Below, piece after piece: positions 27,890 through 37,100 of a stretch of DNA of 64,000 bases. Each line of letters starts with the position of its first letter. Position 1 is the stretch's first letter. The translations under genes were made by a program, and so were the position numbers. Source of the DNA: Paenibacillus sp. Root444D2. Lineage in GTDB: Bacteria; Bacillota; Bacilli; Paenibacillales; NBRC-103111. The DNA is taken from the NCBI RefSeq assembly GCF_001426375.1, contig NZ_LMEO01000045.1:426928-490927 (forward strand), in the 5' to 3' direction. Under the pieces are notes generated by a model. That model did not search any database. It saw only the letters and a program-made list of their open reading frames with translations, and was not told the origin of the DNA.

Positions 27890-28831
27890 TTAGACCGCCT
27901 CCTTCTTCGTACTCATTCTCAGTTGGATCAACGACAAGACAAGGAGTATGGCAAAAAGCGCATACGACATGGTAGCTGCATAACCCATATGGTTGTTTTT
28001 GATGCCTTCCTCGTAAATATACTGAATAATTGGCCGTGTATCTGTACCCGGTCCACCTCGTGTAATAATGTAAATTTGCAAAAACACTTTATACGAAGCA
28101 ATAATTTGAAGCAGCAATATTGTTTTTGTAATGGGACCTAGCAGTGGAAGTGTCATTCGAAAAAACATTTGTCTCTCCGATGCGCCATCGAGTCTCCCAG
28201 CTTCGTAAATATCATCTGGAATATCCTGCATAGCCGATAAATACAGAATCATGTTAACCCCGACAGTCCACCACAGTGTAATGGCCGTAATGGCAATCCA
28301 AGCCAGAGATGATTCCGTCAACCAAAATATCTCTTGATCTACCGAAAGAATACCAACTAATTTAAGTAAATTATTCAGAAAGCCTGTATAAGGCTGTATA
28401 ACAAACAAACCTACATACGAAACGACAGATACCGATAGAACACTCGGCAAGAAAAAGACGCTGCGAAAAAATTTCTGAAGTCTCGTTTTTTGATTGGCAA
28501 TGACCGCGAGCAGTAGAGCAAATATAAGCATGCTAGGCGTAGATAAGATAACAAAGTACGTTGAGTTCCAGAGCGCACGCCAAAAATTTGCATCTTGTAC
28601 CATTGCGATATAATTATTAAGACCAACAAAATCCATCTTCTTAATTAGCGTCCAGTCGTACAGACTCATCTGCAGTCCTTTGATCATCGGGAATATCGTA
28701 AACACGACGTATGCGGCCAGAAAAGGCAGAAGGAATAGAAAAGCCAGGATATCCAGTCGCCACTGCCTTGCTTTCGTTTGTGAACGGGCGGTGACCGATG
28801 TTTTATTCAAATCAACTTCATTTGTACGCAT
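27890..28831 (-). CDS. ABC sugar importer permease, MalF/UgpA-like (CUT1)
   Basis: A 313-residue permease with a charged N-terminal tail, then LAFLFLLPFLAAYVVFTIFPMIKGLQMSLYDW, typical of the MalF/UgpA side. The EAA loop reads IYEAGRLDGASERQMFFRMTLPLLGPI. GAGAGGTG precedes the ATG. A long hairpin at 28860-28894 separates it from the more abundant binding protein upstream in the same transcript. Confidence 0.93.
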   Translation of the reverse strand: MRTNEVDLNKTSVTARSQTKARQWRLDILAFLFLLPFLAAYVVFTIFPMIKGLQMSLYDWTLIKKMDFVGLNNYIAMVQDANFWRALWNSTYFVILSTPSMLIFALLLAVIANQKTRLQKFFRSVFFLPSVLSVSVVSYVGLFVIQPYTGFLNNLLKLVGILSVDQEIFWLTESSLAWIAITAITLWWTVGVNMILYLSAMQDIPDDIYEAGRLDGASERQMFFRMTLPLLGPITKTILLLQIIASYKVFLQIYIITRGGPGTDTRPIIQYIYEEGIKNNHMGYAATMSYALFAILLVLSLIQLRMSTKKEAV

Positions 28832-28859
28832 GCAGTATCACACCTCTCTTTCTTGAAAG

Positions 28860-28894
28860 TAACAAGCTTGAAGTATGATACTCCAAGCTTGTTA
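28860..28894 (-). other. Intercistronic stem-loop between binding protein and permease
   Basis: TAACAAGCTTG and its exact complement form an 11-bp stem, extended by AGTA/TACT around a 3-base loop. There is no real T-run behind it on the minus strand. Such hairpins protect upstream mRNA or cause partial termination, which would give more binding protein than permease. Confidence 0.75.
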
Positions 28895-28911
28895 TCTGGT
28901 TTAAAAGGCAT

Positions 28912-30249
28912 TTATTTAGAGAGCAATGTTTTTAACTCGCTATCAATCTTCTTAAACACAGCATCCGTCGGGGTTTTATTCAACCAAATTTCATCCAGAT
29001 ATTTTTTCAAAACATCATTCTTAGGCCATGTTTTGTCTGATACCTTAGGGAATACCACATCAGCTGCTACACTTGCGTAGTCACTGCGGTATTTCAGACC
29101 TTTGTATTCTGTTGTATCGAAAACCGTTTTGTTAGCAGGAATGTGACCTGCTTTCGCCCAAACTTGGCCGCCTTTTTCAGCAACATAGTTGGCAAACGTC
29201 AATGCAGCTTCGCGCTTTTTAGGATCTTCCTTCGCGGTTACCGGCAAGATGATGGTGTGGGAATCTCCCCATGTTTTCGTATTCCCGTAGATATTAGGAA
29301 TTGGCATAGCACCGAAATCAAGATCTTTGGTCGTTTCCCAAGTTCCTGTAGCCCACACGCCTGTCATCATGATGGCACCTTTGCCGCTTTGGAACGTTTT
29401 GTAAAAATCAGGATCCTGCGGTTTAATTACTTTACTTGTATAATATAAGTCCTTAATATAGTTTGCAGCTTTAATTGCCTTATCCGTATCAATCGCAGGT
29501 GTTTTGCCGTCATCTGAAATAACGTCATTTCCGCCTTGTTGGGAATAGAGCGCCCACCACAATCGGTATGGATCATCCGCATTATTAGAAAAAGCGAATG
29601 GCGTTACATCTTTAGGAAGCTTATCTTTCAGCGTTGTTAAGAATTTGACGAAGCCATCAGCACCAGACTCCATTGTAGGTTTGCCATCAGCGCCCAGCAA
29701 TCCGGCAGTTTGCAAATGCTTCTTATTGTAATACATGATGAACGGATGCGTATCGATCGGTACCGCATAATGCTTTCCATTTACTGTAGCGGAACTCAAA
29801 ATATTGCTATTATAGTTATCCCAGTTGAGATTAATGGCCTTACCCGTCGTATCTAGCTCAGATACAACCCCCGCCTTAATGAGCTCAGGTAATTTAGATG
29901 TATGGGAAATCCCGATATCCGGACCTTTGCCGCCAGATACACCCGTCACGAGCTTGGTGTAATATTCTGCCCACTCCAACTTGACGTTCTTGATTGAAAT
30001 ATTATCCTGCGATTTATTAAAGGAACTAATGATCTGATCCATGTATTCGCCATCGCCGCCCGCAAACAACGTCCAGAATACAAGCTCTGTTTTCTTGCCT
30101 CCGGTATTATCCGTTTTCGCCGTCTCTGCTGCTTTTTCAGTGCTGGCTGGCGTTGTGCTTGAACCACCGCTGTTACTTGAACAACCTGCCATTAGGGATA
30201 CTAACATTGTGGCGCCTAGCATTGACGATAATACTTTTTTTGTTTTCAA
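28912..30249 (-). CDS. Sugar-binding lipoprotein of ABC importer (family 1)
   Basis: A 445-residue surface lipoprotein starting at TTG 30249, which AAAGGGAG precedes by 8 bases; this gives MKTKKVLSSMLGATMLVSLMAGC with lipobox LMAGC and lipidated C23. A longer frame from ATG 30270 would add seven residues and swallow the ribosome binding site. The mature part (ELVFWTLFAGGDGEYMDQIISSFNKSQDNISIKNV) is a typical family 1 solute-binding fold for oligosaccharides, unlike the LplA-type proteins elsewhere here. It is first in the operon: binding protein, two permeases, acyltransferase, GH43, GH2. A consensus promoter lies upstream. Confidence 0.92.
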   Translation of the reverse strand: MKTKKVLSSMLGATMLVSLMAGCSSNSGGSSTTPASTEKAAETAKTDNTGGKKTELVFWTLFAGGDGEYMDQIISSFNKSQDNISIKNVKLEWAEYYTKLVTGVSGGKGPDIGISHTSKLPELIKAGVVSELDTTGKAINLNWDNYNSNILSSATVNGKHYAVPIDTHPFIMYYNKKHLQTAGLLGADGKPTMESGADGFVKFLTTLKDKLPKDVTPFAFSNNADDPYRLWWALYSQQGGNDVISDDGKTPAIDTDKAIKAANYIKDLYYTSKVIKPQDPDFYKTFQSGKGAIMMTGVWATGTWETTKDLDFGAMPIPNIYGNTKTWGDSHTIILPVTAKEDPKKREAALTFANYVAEKGGQVWAKAGHIPANKTVFDTTEYKGLKYRSDYASVAADVVFPKVSDKTWPKNDVLKKYLDEIWLNKTPTDAVFKKIDSELKTLLSK

Positions 30250-30329
30250 TTCAATCGCTCCCTTTTTCATTTGAAAGATACAAAACAATAATTCTGTATT
30301 ATAACCATTTTTATGTATCTTATGAGAAA

Positions 30330-30358
30330 ATAATACCGCTTACATTGCATTATGTCAA
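30330..30358 (-). promoter_or_regulatory. Sigma-A promoter of the importer/GH43/GH2 operon
   Basis: On the minus strand TTGACA (30353-30358), 17 bases, then TATTAT (30330-30335): a near-consensus vegetative promoter. An interrupted inverted repeat TTACAT-tgcatt-ATGTCAA overlaps the -35 and spacer and may be an operator. The leader to the TTG start is about 75 bases. Confidence 0.85.
30331..30345. promoter_or_regulatory. cre-like site over the promoter, one mismatch
   Basis: On the minus strand ATGTAAGCGGTATTA fits WTGNAANCGNWNNCW except for T in place of the C. It covers the -10 and spacer of the promoter, the right place for CcpA repression. Confidence 0.45.
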
Positions 30359-30430
30359 CGTTTATTTTAGTATTTTTGTATATAAAGGATGTTTTCATCA
30401 TATCATTACAATTTATTTGTACAAAAAGAA

Positions 30431-30462
30431 AGGTCAATACAACATTATTGTTTGTATGACCT
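30431..30462 (-). terminator. Terminator of the ArsR-type regulator gene
   Basis: AGGTCA-TACAA pairs with TTGTA-TGACCT with a one-base bulge on either side, and the minus strand continues TTCTTTTTG. It isolates the regulator transcript from the importer promoter just downstream. Confidence 0.75.
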
Positions 30463-30475
30463 CATTTCCCATCAT

Positions 30476-31402
30476 TTAAACCGTAAAGAACACTTTCATG
30501 ACGATCCCTTGTTCGTAATCCCCAAATTTGTTGCCGAATAAGTTAATACCGCCCTTATGTGTCGCATCATCTTTTACGCCTAATCTTAAATCGATGAAGC
30601 TATTATTTCCAAGCACTAATTGATGCAAATTGACCGAAGACACTTGAACGTTATCAATTGCGGTCATGGTACCGTCCACACTCAACGTTTTTAGCAATCC
30701 AAACTGTGTAGCAGATTCTGACCACCAGCCTGGATTTAATTTCCCTTTTCGCCCTCCGAAATCGCCAGGCGAGGTCCATGTTCCCACATCGACCCCATTC
30801 ACCCAAAACGAAATATCAGATGGCCAGTTATTATCATAATTTGGAGCTTCTGAGCAGATTTCAAAACTGAACTGAACGGATTGGATCTTAGCACCTTTCG
30901 GAAGTTCCAACGGAAAGCGGTAATCAACGAATCCTTTGCGGAACCAAATGATTTGTGCAGAAAAGCGATCGGGATGGAAGAATCCGGCAGGCGAATCTTC
31001 CTGAATAATCATTTTCTCCGTATTGGCCATCCCGCAAGTAGGCGACACCTGGCAATTCGTAAAGTATCCGATGGGCATTTCGATCTCATAGCAGTTTTTA
31101 TCCGGCTGAAGATGATAGAACTGAGAATTTAATATGATGTGAATGTCATGGTAAGTTCGCGTACATACTTTCATAGCTCCGCGTGTCGCCGGCAGCAGCT
31201 CAGTTTCAATGAGTCGAGCCTTTTCTAATATCTTCACATTAGAAGCTGCAGTGGATACAGGAATCTGAAGTGCGTCAGCAATTTCATTTATATTCAACTT
31301 CTTTGTATTTAACAGTTGGATGATGTTGACCCTTAAATCAGTGGATAATGCATGGGCTACAAGAACAAGCTCATCCGGATTTTCTATATTTAACTCTAGC
31401 AT
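30476..31402 (-). CDS. ArsR-type HTH regulator with large C-terminal sensor-like domain
   Basis: A 308-residue protein. The start is set at ATG 31402, with GGGAGTG upstream. Residues about 5-85 are an ArsR-type winged helix (LVAHALSTDLRVNIIQLLNTKKLNINEIADALQIPVSTAASNVKILEKARLI). The remaining 220 residues, rich in aromatic and glycine residues and predicted beta strands (FWVNGVDVGTWTSPGDFGG, NPGWWSES), look like a carbohydrate-binding beta-sandwich; this fold call is inference. ArsR proteins are normally about 100 residues, so this is a sensor fusion. It lies between the FGE-sulfatase pair and the importer operon and probably controls one or both. Its own promoter has a palindrome in the spacer, which suggests autoregulation. 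Confidence 0.8.
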   Translation of the reverse strand: MLELNIENPDELVLVAHALSTDLRVNIIQLLNTKKLNINEIADALQIPVSTAASNVKILEKARLIETELLPATRGAMKVCTRTYHDIHIILNSQFYHLQPDKNCYEIEMPIGYFTNCQVSPTCGMANTEKMIIQEDSPAGFFHPDRFSAQIIWFRKGFVDYRFPLELPKGAKIQSVQFSFEICSEAPNYDNNWPSDISFWVNGVDVGTWTSPGDFGGRKGKLNPGWWSESATQFGLLKTLSVDGTMTAIDNVQVSSVNLHQLVLGNNSFIDLRLGVKDDATHKGGINLFGNKFGDYEQGIVMKVFFTV

Positions 31403-31420
31403 CGTATTCACTCCCGAATT

Positions 31421-31449
31421 TTTGTATGAATACATGTATCATATAACAA
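31421..31449 (-). promoter_or_regulatory. Regulator promoter with operator in the spacer
   Basis: On the minus strand TTGTTA (31444-31449), 17 bases, TACAAA (31421-31426). The spacer lies within TATGA-ATACATGTA-TCATA (31425-31443), which includes the perfect 10-bp palindrome ATACATGTAT. A bound dimer would block the promoter, so the ArsR-type product probably represses its own gene. Confidence 0.55.
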
Positions 31450-31493
31450 ATGGTGTTATACGTCCACGGATGCATATTCGATTGGAATGATAG

Positions 31494-32480
31494 TCATAAT
31501 GACCTAATGACGCAGCGGAAACCGATGTTCCCTGTAGAACTATCCGGCGTATTTTTGCTTCTTGCCGCTACCCGGTAGCGATTACAGTAAGACCTATGAC
31601 ATAGATAAGATCCCCCACGAAGCACTCGGTTATCACCAGATGACGGACCGAGCGGGTTAACTTTAGAGCTATTCAGATGATATGTCGGACTGAACCAATC
31701 CTCGCACCATTCCCACACATTGCCAGATACGTTATACAACCCGTATCCGTTAGGCTCATACGCATTCACCGGTGCTGTTCCTGCATATCCATCGCTTTGA
31801 TTATTTTTATCCGGAAATTTCCCCTGCCAAATGTTACAACGGTGAACACCTCCCGGCTTTAATTCGTCTCCCCATGGATATCGTTTCTGTTCCAATCCGC
31901 CGCGCGCGGCATATTCCCACTCCGCTTCCGTCGGCAAACGCTTGCCCGCCCAGCGGCAGTAAGCCGTCGCGTCATTCCAGGAGACGTGGATAACCGGATG
32001 GTTCAGACGCTCTTCGATGCTGGAATCCGGCCCCTCCGGATGCCTCCAGTCCGAGCCTTCCACTACCAACCACCAGGGTGTATGCTGCACTTTGTTATTC
32101 ACCTTCGCAGCTGTTTCCGGAGAAACAAACAGATGGAACACAAACGACCAGCCGAATTTCTCCGCTTCAGTAACATACCCGGTAGCTTCGACAAATGCGT
32201 GAAATTCTGCATTCGTAACGGCACACGGGTCGATATAGAAGGAACTGATCTCTACTGTACGGACAGGTCCTTCGCCATCCGCAGGAAAGCCTTCCCCATC
32301 ATCCGTTCCCATCAGAAAAGAGCCGCCCGGCAAATAAATCATGTTATCTTTGGACGTTCCAGCGGTTATATCTAACGCACCGGATTTCTGCTCAAGCTTA
32401 CCCAATTTCACGAAACCTGTTTCTATCTGGTTTCTTCCTGCACCGCAGCAGGATGGTTTGAGAGAAGTATGTTCTGACAT
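31494..32480 (-). CDS. Formylglycine-generating enzyme (sulfatase activator)
   Basis: A 328-residue FGE/SUMF1-family protein. It oxidises the active-site cysteine of sulfatases to C-alpha-formylglycine. The catalytic copper-binding cysteine pair is present as C294 and C299 in [13 protein letters not shown]; many FGE-fold proteins lack this, so genuine FGE activity is expected. Other fold motifs are [56 protein letters not shown] and [13 protein letters not shown]. The N-terminal SCCGAGR resembles the cysteine-containing extension of aerobic FGEs. It lies 21 bases after the sulfatase gene. No signal peptide is seen. Oxygen is needed by this enzyme class. Confidence 0.94.
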   Translation of the reverse strand: MSEHTSLKPSCCGAGRNQIETGFVKLGKLEQKSGALDITAGTSKDNMIYLPGGSFLMGTDDGEGFPADGEGPVRTVEISSFYIDPCAVTNAEFHAFVEATGYVTEAEKFGWSFVFHLFVSPETAAKVNNKVQHTPWWLVVEGSDWRHPEGPDSSIEERLNHPVIHVSWNDATAYCRWAGKRLPTEAEWEYAARGGLEQKRYPWGDELKPGGVHRCNIWQGKFPDKNNQSDGYAGTAPVNAYEPNGYGLYNVSGNVWEWCEDWFSPTYHLNSSKVNPLGPSSGDNRVLRGGSYLCHRSYCNRYRVAARSKNTPDSSTGNIGFRCVIRSL

Positions 32481-32501
32481 GCTCTGTGCCTCACTTTCTA
32501 T

Positions 32502-34013
32502 TTAAGCGTGCCAAATGCGTGGCATGGGCATTGATTCTTTTCCCAGCTCTGCCCAAACGTATTTCAAAAGCAATTCAGATTTAAGTGCAGCGTACTGCGG
32601 CTCATCCCAAAGGTTATTAAGCTCTCCGGGATCTTCTTGAAGGTCGAAAATTTCACCGTAGGTTTGATTATAGTATACAGTGATTTTATAACGTACATCG
32701 ACATACGTCTTCTGATGAATGGTCGTTGGCTCGTGCCGGAACTCGCAAACGGTATGATTTCTGGCTTCCGATTGTGTACCGAGCCAGACGCCGCTTTGAT
32801 CCACCCCTGTCATTGCTGGAGGAATCGGAATACCGGAAAGCGACAGAAAGGTGGGCGCAAGGTCGACAAGCGATTGAATCGCCGGGGAAACGCGGCCTTC
32901 CGGGACGTGCGCGGGATAACGGACAATAAAGGGCAGCTTGATCAAATCTTCATAGTGAAAGCCGCCTTTGTACTGCAGCCCATGCTGACCAAAGAAGTGC
33001 CCATGGTCCGTCGTAAACACGACAATCGTGTTGTCTCCAAGACCAAGCTCATCCAGCTTATTGAGAATTTTGCCGATATATTTGTCCATACAGCTGATCA
33101 TTCCGTAATAAGTCGCAACCAGTTTTTTACGCTCGTCTGGGGATTGAAGAGAATGAGACTGGTAGCCGTGAATCCCTTGGCCGGTTTCGCGCCACGCGGA
33201 GAAATCAGGATTCTCCTCCTGCGTCATCCGGAAGTGCGGCGGATTCCGGTCATGCTCTCCTGGTGTGACCGCCGGTATCGTAAGCTGGTCCGGATCATAC
33301 ATCGTATCCCAAGGCTCAGGCACGAGATAATCCGGATGCGGATCGAAGAAGCTAGACCATAGGAAAAACGGCTCGTTATTCTCCTTGTACTGCTCGAGCA
33401 GAGCATTTGACCGTTCAGCGATCCAAGTATTGTAGTGAAATTCTTCCGGTATCGGCCATTTGTGCATAATACTTTTATCCATTGTACCGGTTGGGGGGAG
33501 AAAATAATCACGCCAATTCTTACAGCCCTTCTCCTCCATCCAAATGGCATAATGCTGGCCTACATGCGCTTCATTTGTATGATTTCGGGCTAACTCGACA
33601 TGGTCAAAGCCATAGAAAGGTCCCGTAAATTCTCTCCAGATATCCAAATCCTGAAGTAGCGGGTATGCTTCAAGCGATGGATACTCATCTGTACCGCGCA
33701 GGGGTTGAAAGTGAGCCTTACCGATCAAAGCTGTTTGATAACCGTTCTTATTGAAATCCTCCCCTACGGTATGCCGATCTTCCAGCAGCTTGGTGCCGAG
33801 TGTCCACGCTCCGTGCTGACTCGGATACATGCCGGTAATGATCGACGACCGGGTCGGAGTACAAGTCGGATTCGGACAATATGCTCTCGTAAATGTCGTC
33901 CCTTCCCTAACCAATCGGTCCAGATTAGGGGTATGGATTTCCTCGTTAAACGCTCCTATAGTATTCCAATGCTGCTGGTCGCTGGTGATAAGCAAAATGT
34001 TGGGTCTTTTCAC
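32502..34013 (-). CDS. Type I sulfatase (cysteine type)
   Basis: A 503-residue alkaline-phosphatase-fold sulfatase. The N-terminal LLITSDQQHWN carries a metal ligand (D12), and C51-T-P-T-R in NPTCTPTRSSIITG is the exact formylglycine site used by FGE. The later TTDHGHFFGQHG supplies further metal ligands. The start is GTG 34013, with AAAGGAG 9 bases upstream. No signal peptide is visible, so it probably acts in the cytoplasm on imported sulfated sugars, unless exported otherwise. The pair with its own activator in a pectin/arabinan locus suggests sulfated plant or algal oligosaccharides or sulfated phenolics as substrates; the sequence does not say which. Confidence 0.94.
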   Translation of the reverse strand: MKRPNILLITSDQQHWNTIGAFNEEIHTPNLDRLVREGTTFTRAYCPNPTCTPTRSSIITGMYPSQHGAWTLGTKLLEDRHTVGEDFNKNGYQTALIGKAHFQPLRGTDEYPSLEAYPLLQDLDIWREFTGPFYGFDHVELARNHTNEAHVGQHYAIWMEEKGCKNWRDYFLPPTGTMDKSIMHKWPIPEEFHYNTWIAERSNALLEQYKENNEPFFLWSSFFDPHPDYLVPEPWDTMYDPDQLTIPAVTPGEHDRNPPHFRMTQEENPDFSAWRETGQGIHGYQSHSLQSPDERKKLVATYYGMISCMDKYIGKILNKLDELGLGDNTIVVFTTDHGHFFGQHGLQYKGGFHYEDLIKLPFIVRYPAHVPEGRVSPAIQSLVDLAPTFLSLSGIPIPPAMTGVDQSGVWLGTQSEARNHTVCEFRHEPTTIHQKTYVDVRYKITVYYNQTYGEIFDLQEDPGELNNLWDEPQYAALKSELLLKYVWAELGKESMPMPRIWHA

Positions 34014-34046
34014 AAACTTCAGCTCCTTTAACCATTCATATCTTTC

Positions 34047-34052
34047 ATTATA
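34047..34052 (-). promoter_or_regulatory. -10 element of the sulfatase-FGE operon
   Basis: A perfect TATAAT on the minus strand, about 34 bases before the GTG start. No good -35 lies 17 bases away. Instead a direct repeat CATTCTAT occurs at 34055-34062 and 34068-34075 on the plus strand, which may be an activator site. Confidence 0.5.
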
Positions 34053-34082
34053 AACATTCTATTTAATCATTCTATACTAAAC

Positions 34083-34128
34083 AAATCACCTTCTCCTATG
34101 CCAGATAGGCCACAGAAGAGGGTGATTT
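34083..34128 (-). terminator. Terminator of the GH51/GH43 importer operon
   Basis: AAATCACC pairs with GGTGATTT; inner TTCT/AGAA and CCTAT/ATAGG pairs extend the structure. TTTGTTT follows on the minus strand. It separates the operon ending with the CBM6-bearing GH43 from the sulfatase promoter. Confidence 0.75.
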
Positions 34129-34134
34129 TGATGT

Positions 34135-37100
34135 TTATTCGGCCGGATTCGGCGTCACTATGAAGTTATCGATTAAGCTTTCACTGTTGAAGCTTCTAAC
34201 CCCTATTTTACCATGCGTGAAAGCCGTCCCGCTTTGATCCGTGTAATCAATTAGGGGGTTCTCCATGTCCCCAACATACACCTTGATCCTAGTGCCGCTC
34301 GCCACTACCTTCATATGCTGCCAATTCCCAGCCGTACCTGCTAGCGCCGTTCCAGTCAAGTACTGGAAGTTATAATTGAATTTGCCCAGATGCACGCCGT
34401 CTGTGGCTAGGTATGCGATGTAACCCTGAAGGAAATCGTTTCTGTTCTGCCCTAATAACGTTCCGTCAGCGGGATTGTTTACACGGAAAATGATGCCTGC
34501 GTTACCTCCCGCTTGCGTATTTTCGCCCAACTTGATATCCGTCTCCACGATATAGTCCGACCAGCTGCTATCGCCGATAACCGATTTCGGATACCCTTTC
34601 GGCACAGATTTGTATACGCCTTGTTTAGGAACGATCGGGTCATTGTGGAAACGGAAGCTGTAAAAGTCGAACTCGCCGGTTACAATTTCCACCTTAATGG
34701 TGTGTTTGCCTGCGGGAAGGGTCACTCCTTCTTTCTTTACCGTCATCCACTCTTGAAAATTGCCGGTATTCGGAACATTAATGATTCCTGTTAGGTCGGT
34801 TGTGTCATCAAGCCAAAATCTGACTTGGCTGCCATCCATAGCCGTAGCTACTCGCAAATCCAGCTTGTACGGACCTGATTCGGCAACATCCACATTGTAT
34901 TTCATCCATTCGCCGGTCTGGTTCCAACCCGTCGTGAACCCTTCCGGGAGCATACGGATATCGACAGCATCGGTACGGTATAGACGACCAATGTTTTCTG
35001 GCGTGTTGTCATGGTACGCGACCCCTTCCCCTCCATTCATGTAATCCACGGCATGAACGGTCCCCGGAAGTGCTTTGGATTCATTTAGCGTATTGAACGA
35101 GAGACTTGCGAAATCATACTCGCCTTGGACGATTTCAACCTTGATGGTATGGTCACCCTCCGGCAGCGTTAAGTTTCCAAGCTTGACGTTTCTCCAGTTA
35201 TTCCAACCTCCGGTATTGGGGATATCCACCACACCGGTCAAATCGGTCGTATCATCCAGCCACAACCGGACTTTCCCGCCGTCAAGCCCCGTTGCGATCC
35301 GGACACTGACGTCATAGGCAGCGGGCTTGGCAACGCCCACGTTATACTTCAACCACTCGCCGGTCTGGTTCCAACCGACGTTCCAGCCACCTTTCGGATT
35401 GACACGAATGTCAACCGCATCTTTGCGATATTGGCCGCCGATATTCGTTGACGTATTGTCATGGTAACCGACACCCTCGCCACCTGTGTTATAATGAATG
35501 GCTTCTACAACGCCCGGAAGAGATTTAGGTACGTCGAAGGAAACGAACTTCAGCCTTGCGAAGTCATACTCGCCTTTAAGCGTTTCGAAGGTAATCGCAT
35601 GCCGGCCCTCCGGCAAATAGACGCCTTCGGACACCGTTGTCTGCCAATTGTTCCAGCCCCCGGTATTCGGTATATTAATCGCACCGGTCAAATCCGTATG
35701 ATCGTCCAGCCATATACGCGCTTGATTATCGTTGAACGTGGTTGCTGCCGTTACTTCGATCTTATACATTCCCGCGTGTTTCACATCGATGTTGTATTTA
35801 AGCCATTCGCCAGCCTGATTCCAACCGACGTTAAGACTGTTGAAATTATTGTTCGTACGGATATCGACGGAATCACCTCGATAGGCACCGCCGATGTTTT
35901 CAGGGGTGTTATCATGATATCCTATTCCTTCACCGCCCGTATTGTAGAAAGGAGCTTCTATGATGCCCGGGACCGGCTTGGGAAGATCAAACGGAGGTGC
36001 ATCCCCAGTATTTACCCGCCAGCCTTGTTCAAATTTCGTCCAATCGAAATCGTTGCCGTCATTGAAATCATCGTTTACGGCTGTCGTTGCAGTGGAACGG
36101 CCCAACTTCAGTGAGGCAAAATCGAATGTTCCACCGTCTGCTATCACTTTGAGCTTATGCAGCCCTTGCGGTAGCTTGACATCCCGTATGATCTGATTAT
36201 TCCATTGATCCGCACCACCTGTCGAGGGGAGCTGTACCGTGTCCGTCAATACGGTCGATTCATCGAGTTCAAGCTTCACTCGCGCATCGGCTGCTGCGGC
36301 GTACCTGATCACAACATCATAAGTTCCCGCTTCGGATACATTTACGTTATATGGTAAATTCCCCTTATTAAACGATGCGACATAATGACCGCCATATGTA
36401 GCTTCAGAGATACTGATATGATCGGAATTACCATTAGGCTTTCCATTACCTTTCGGGTTGAAATGGATTGCCTGGATCTCACCGGGAATCGGCTTATAAG
36501 CGGCGTTGGCGCTGTTACCGCCTACTTTATTGCTAAACGCGACATATCCGAAGTCTGCATGCGCATCCGTAGTCGTATAACCAATCTTGCCCTTGTCAAG
36601 CCGCTCGATGGAACGGGTTTGCTTCAACATACCGTCTACATAGATGCGATAGTCGGAGCCCTCCTTCTCCACTCGGATCTGGTGCCATTTCGTATAATCA
36701 TAGCCATCCGGAAGGGAGCTAGTTACCCTCTCTGAATCCTTGCCATCTACGCGGAACACAGTTTCCAGACGATTTTGTTTACTGTTAAGTACGGCAACAC
36801 CATAATTTTTCTCATTCTTGTAGGAGAAAACTGCACCCATCTGCGGGTTCGTACTGTTCCCCTGTTCTACTTGCTTCAGGTTGAATTCCGCCGTGAAATT
36901 GTCATCCGTCGCTTTCTGGGATATAAGCATACGAGATTGTTCGGGTTCACCCATGGCATCTTGATACAACGTGCTGCCGTCCCGGATACCCCAATTCCCT
37001 CCGCCTACAACCTTCCAATCATAGCCCAATCCATTTCTTTGGAATCGGTCGCTGAACTCAGGCATTGCCGGGTCGGGCTGCTCGGATGTCGTAGGACCCA

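Noticed and set aside
32637-33362. A 241-codon plus-strand frame opposite the sulfatase
   Set aside because: Shadow of the sulfatase gene; Arg/Ile-rich composition typical of antisense reading.
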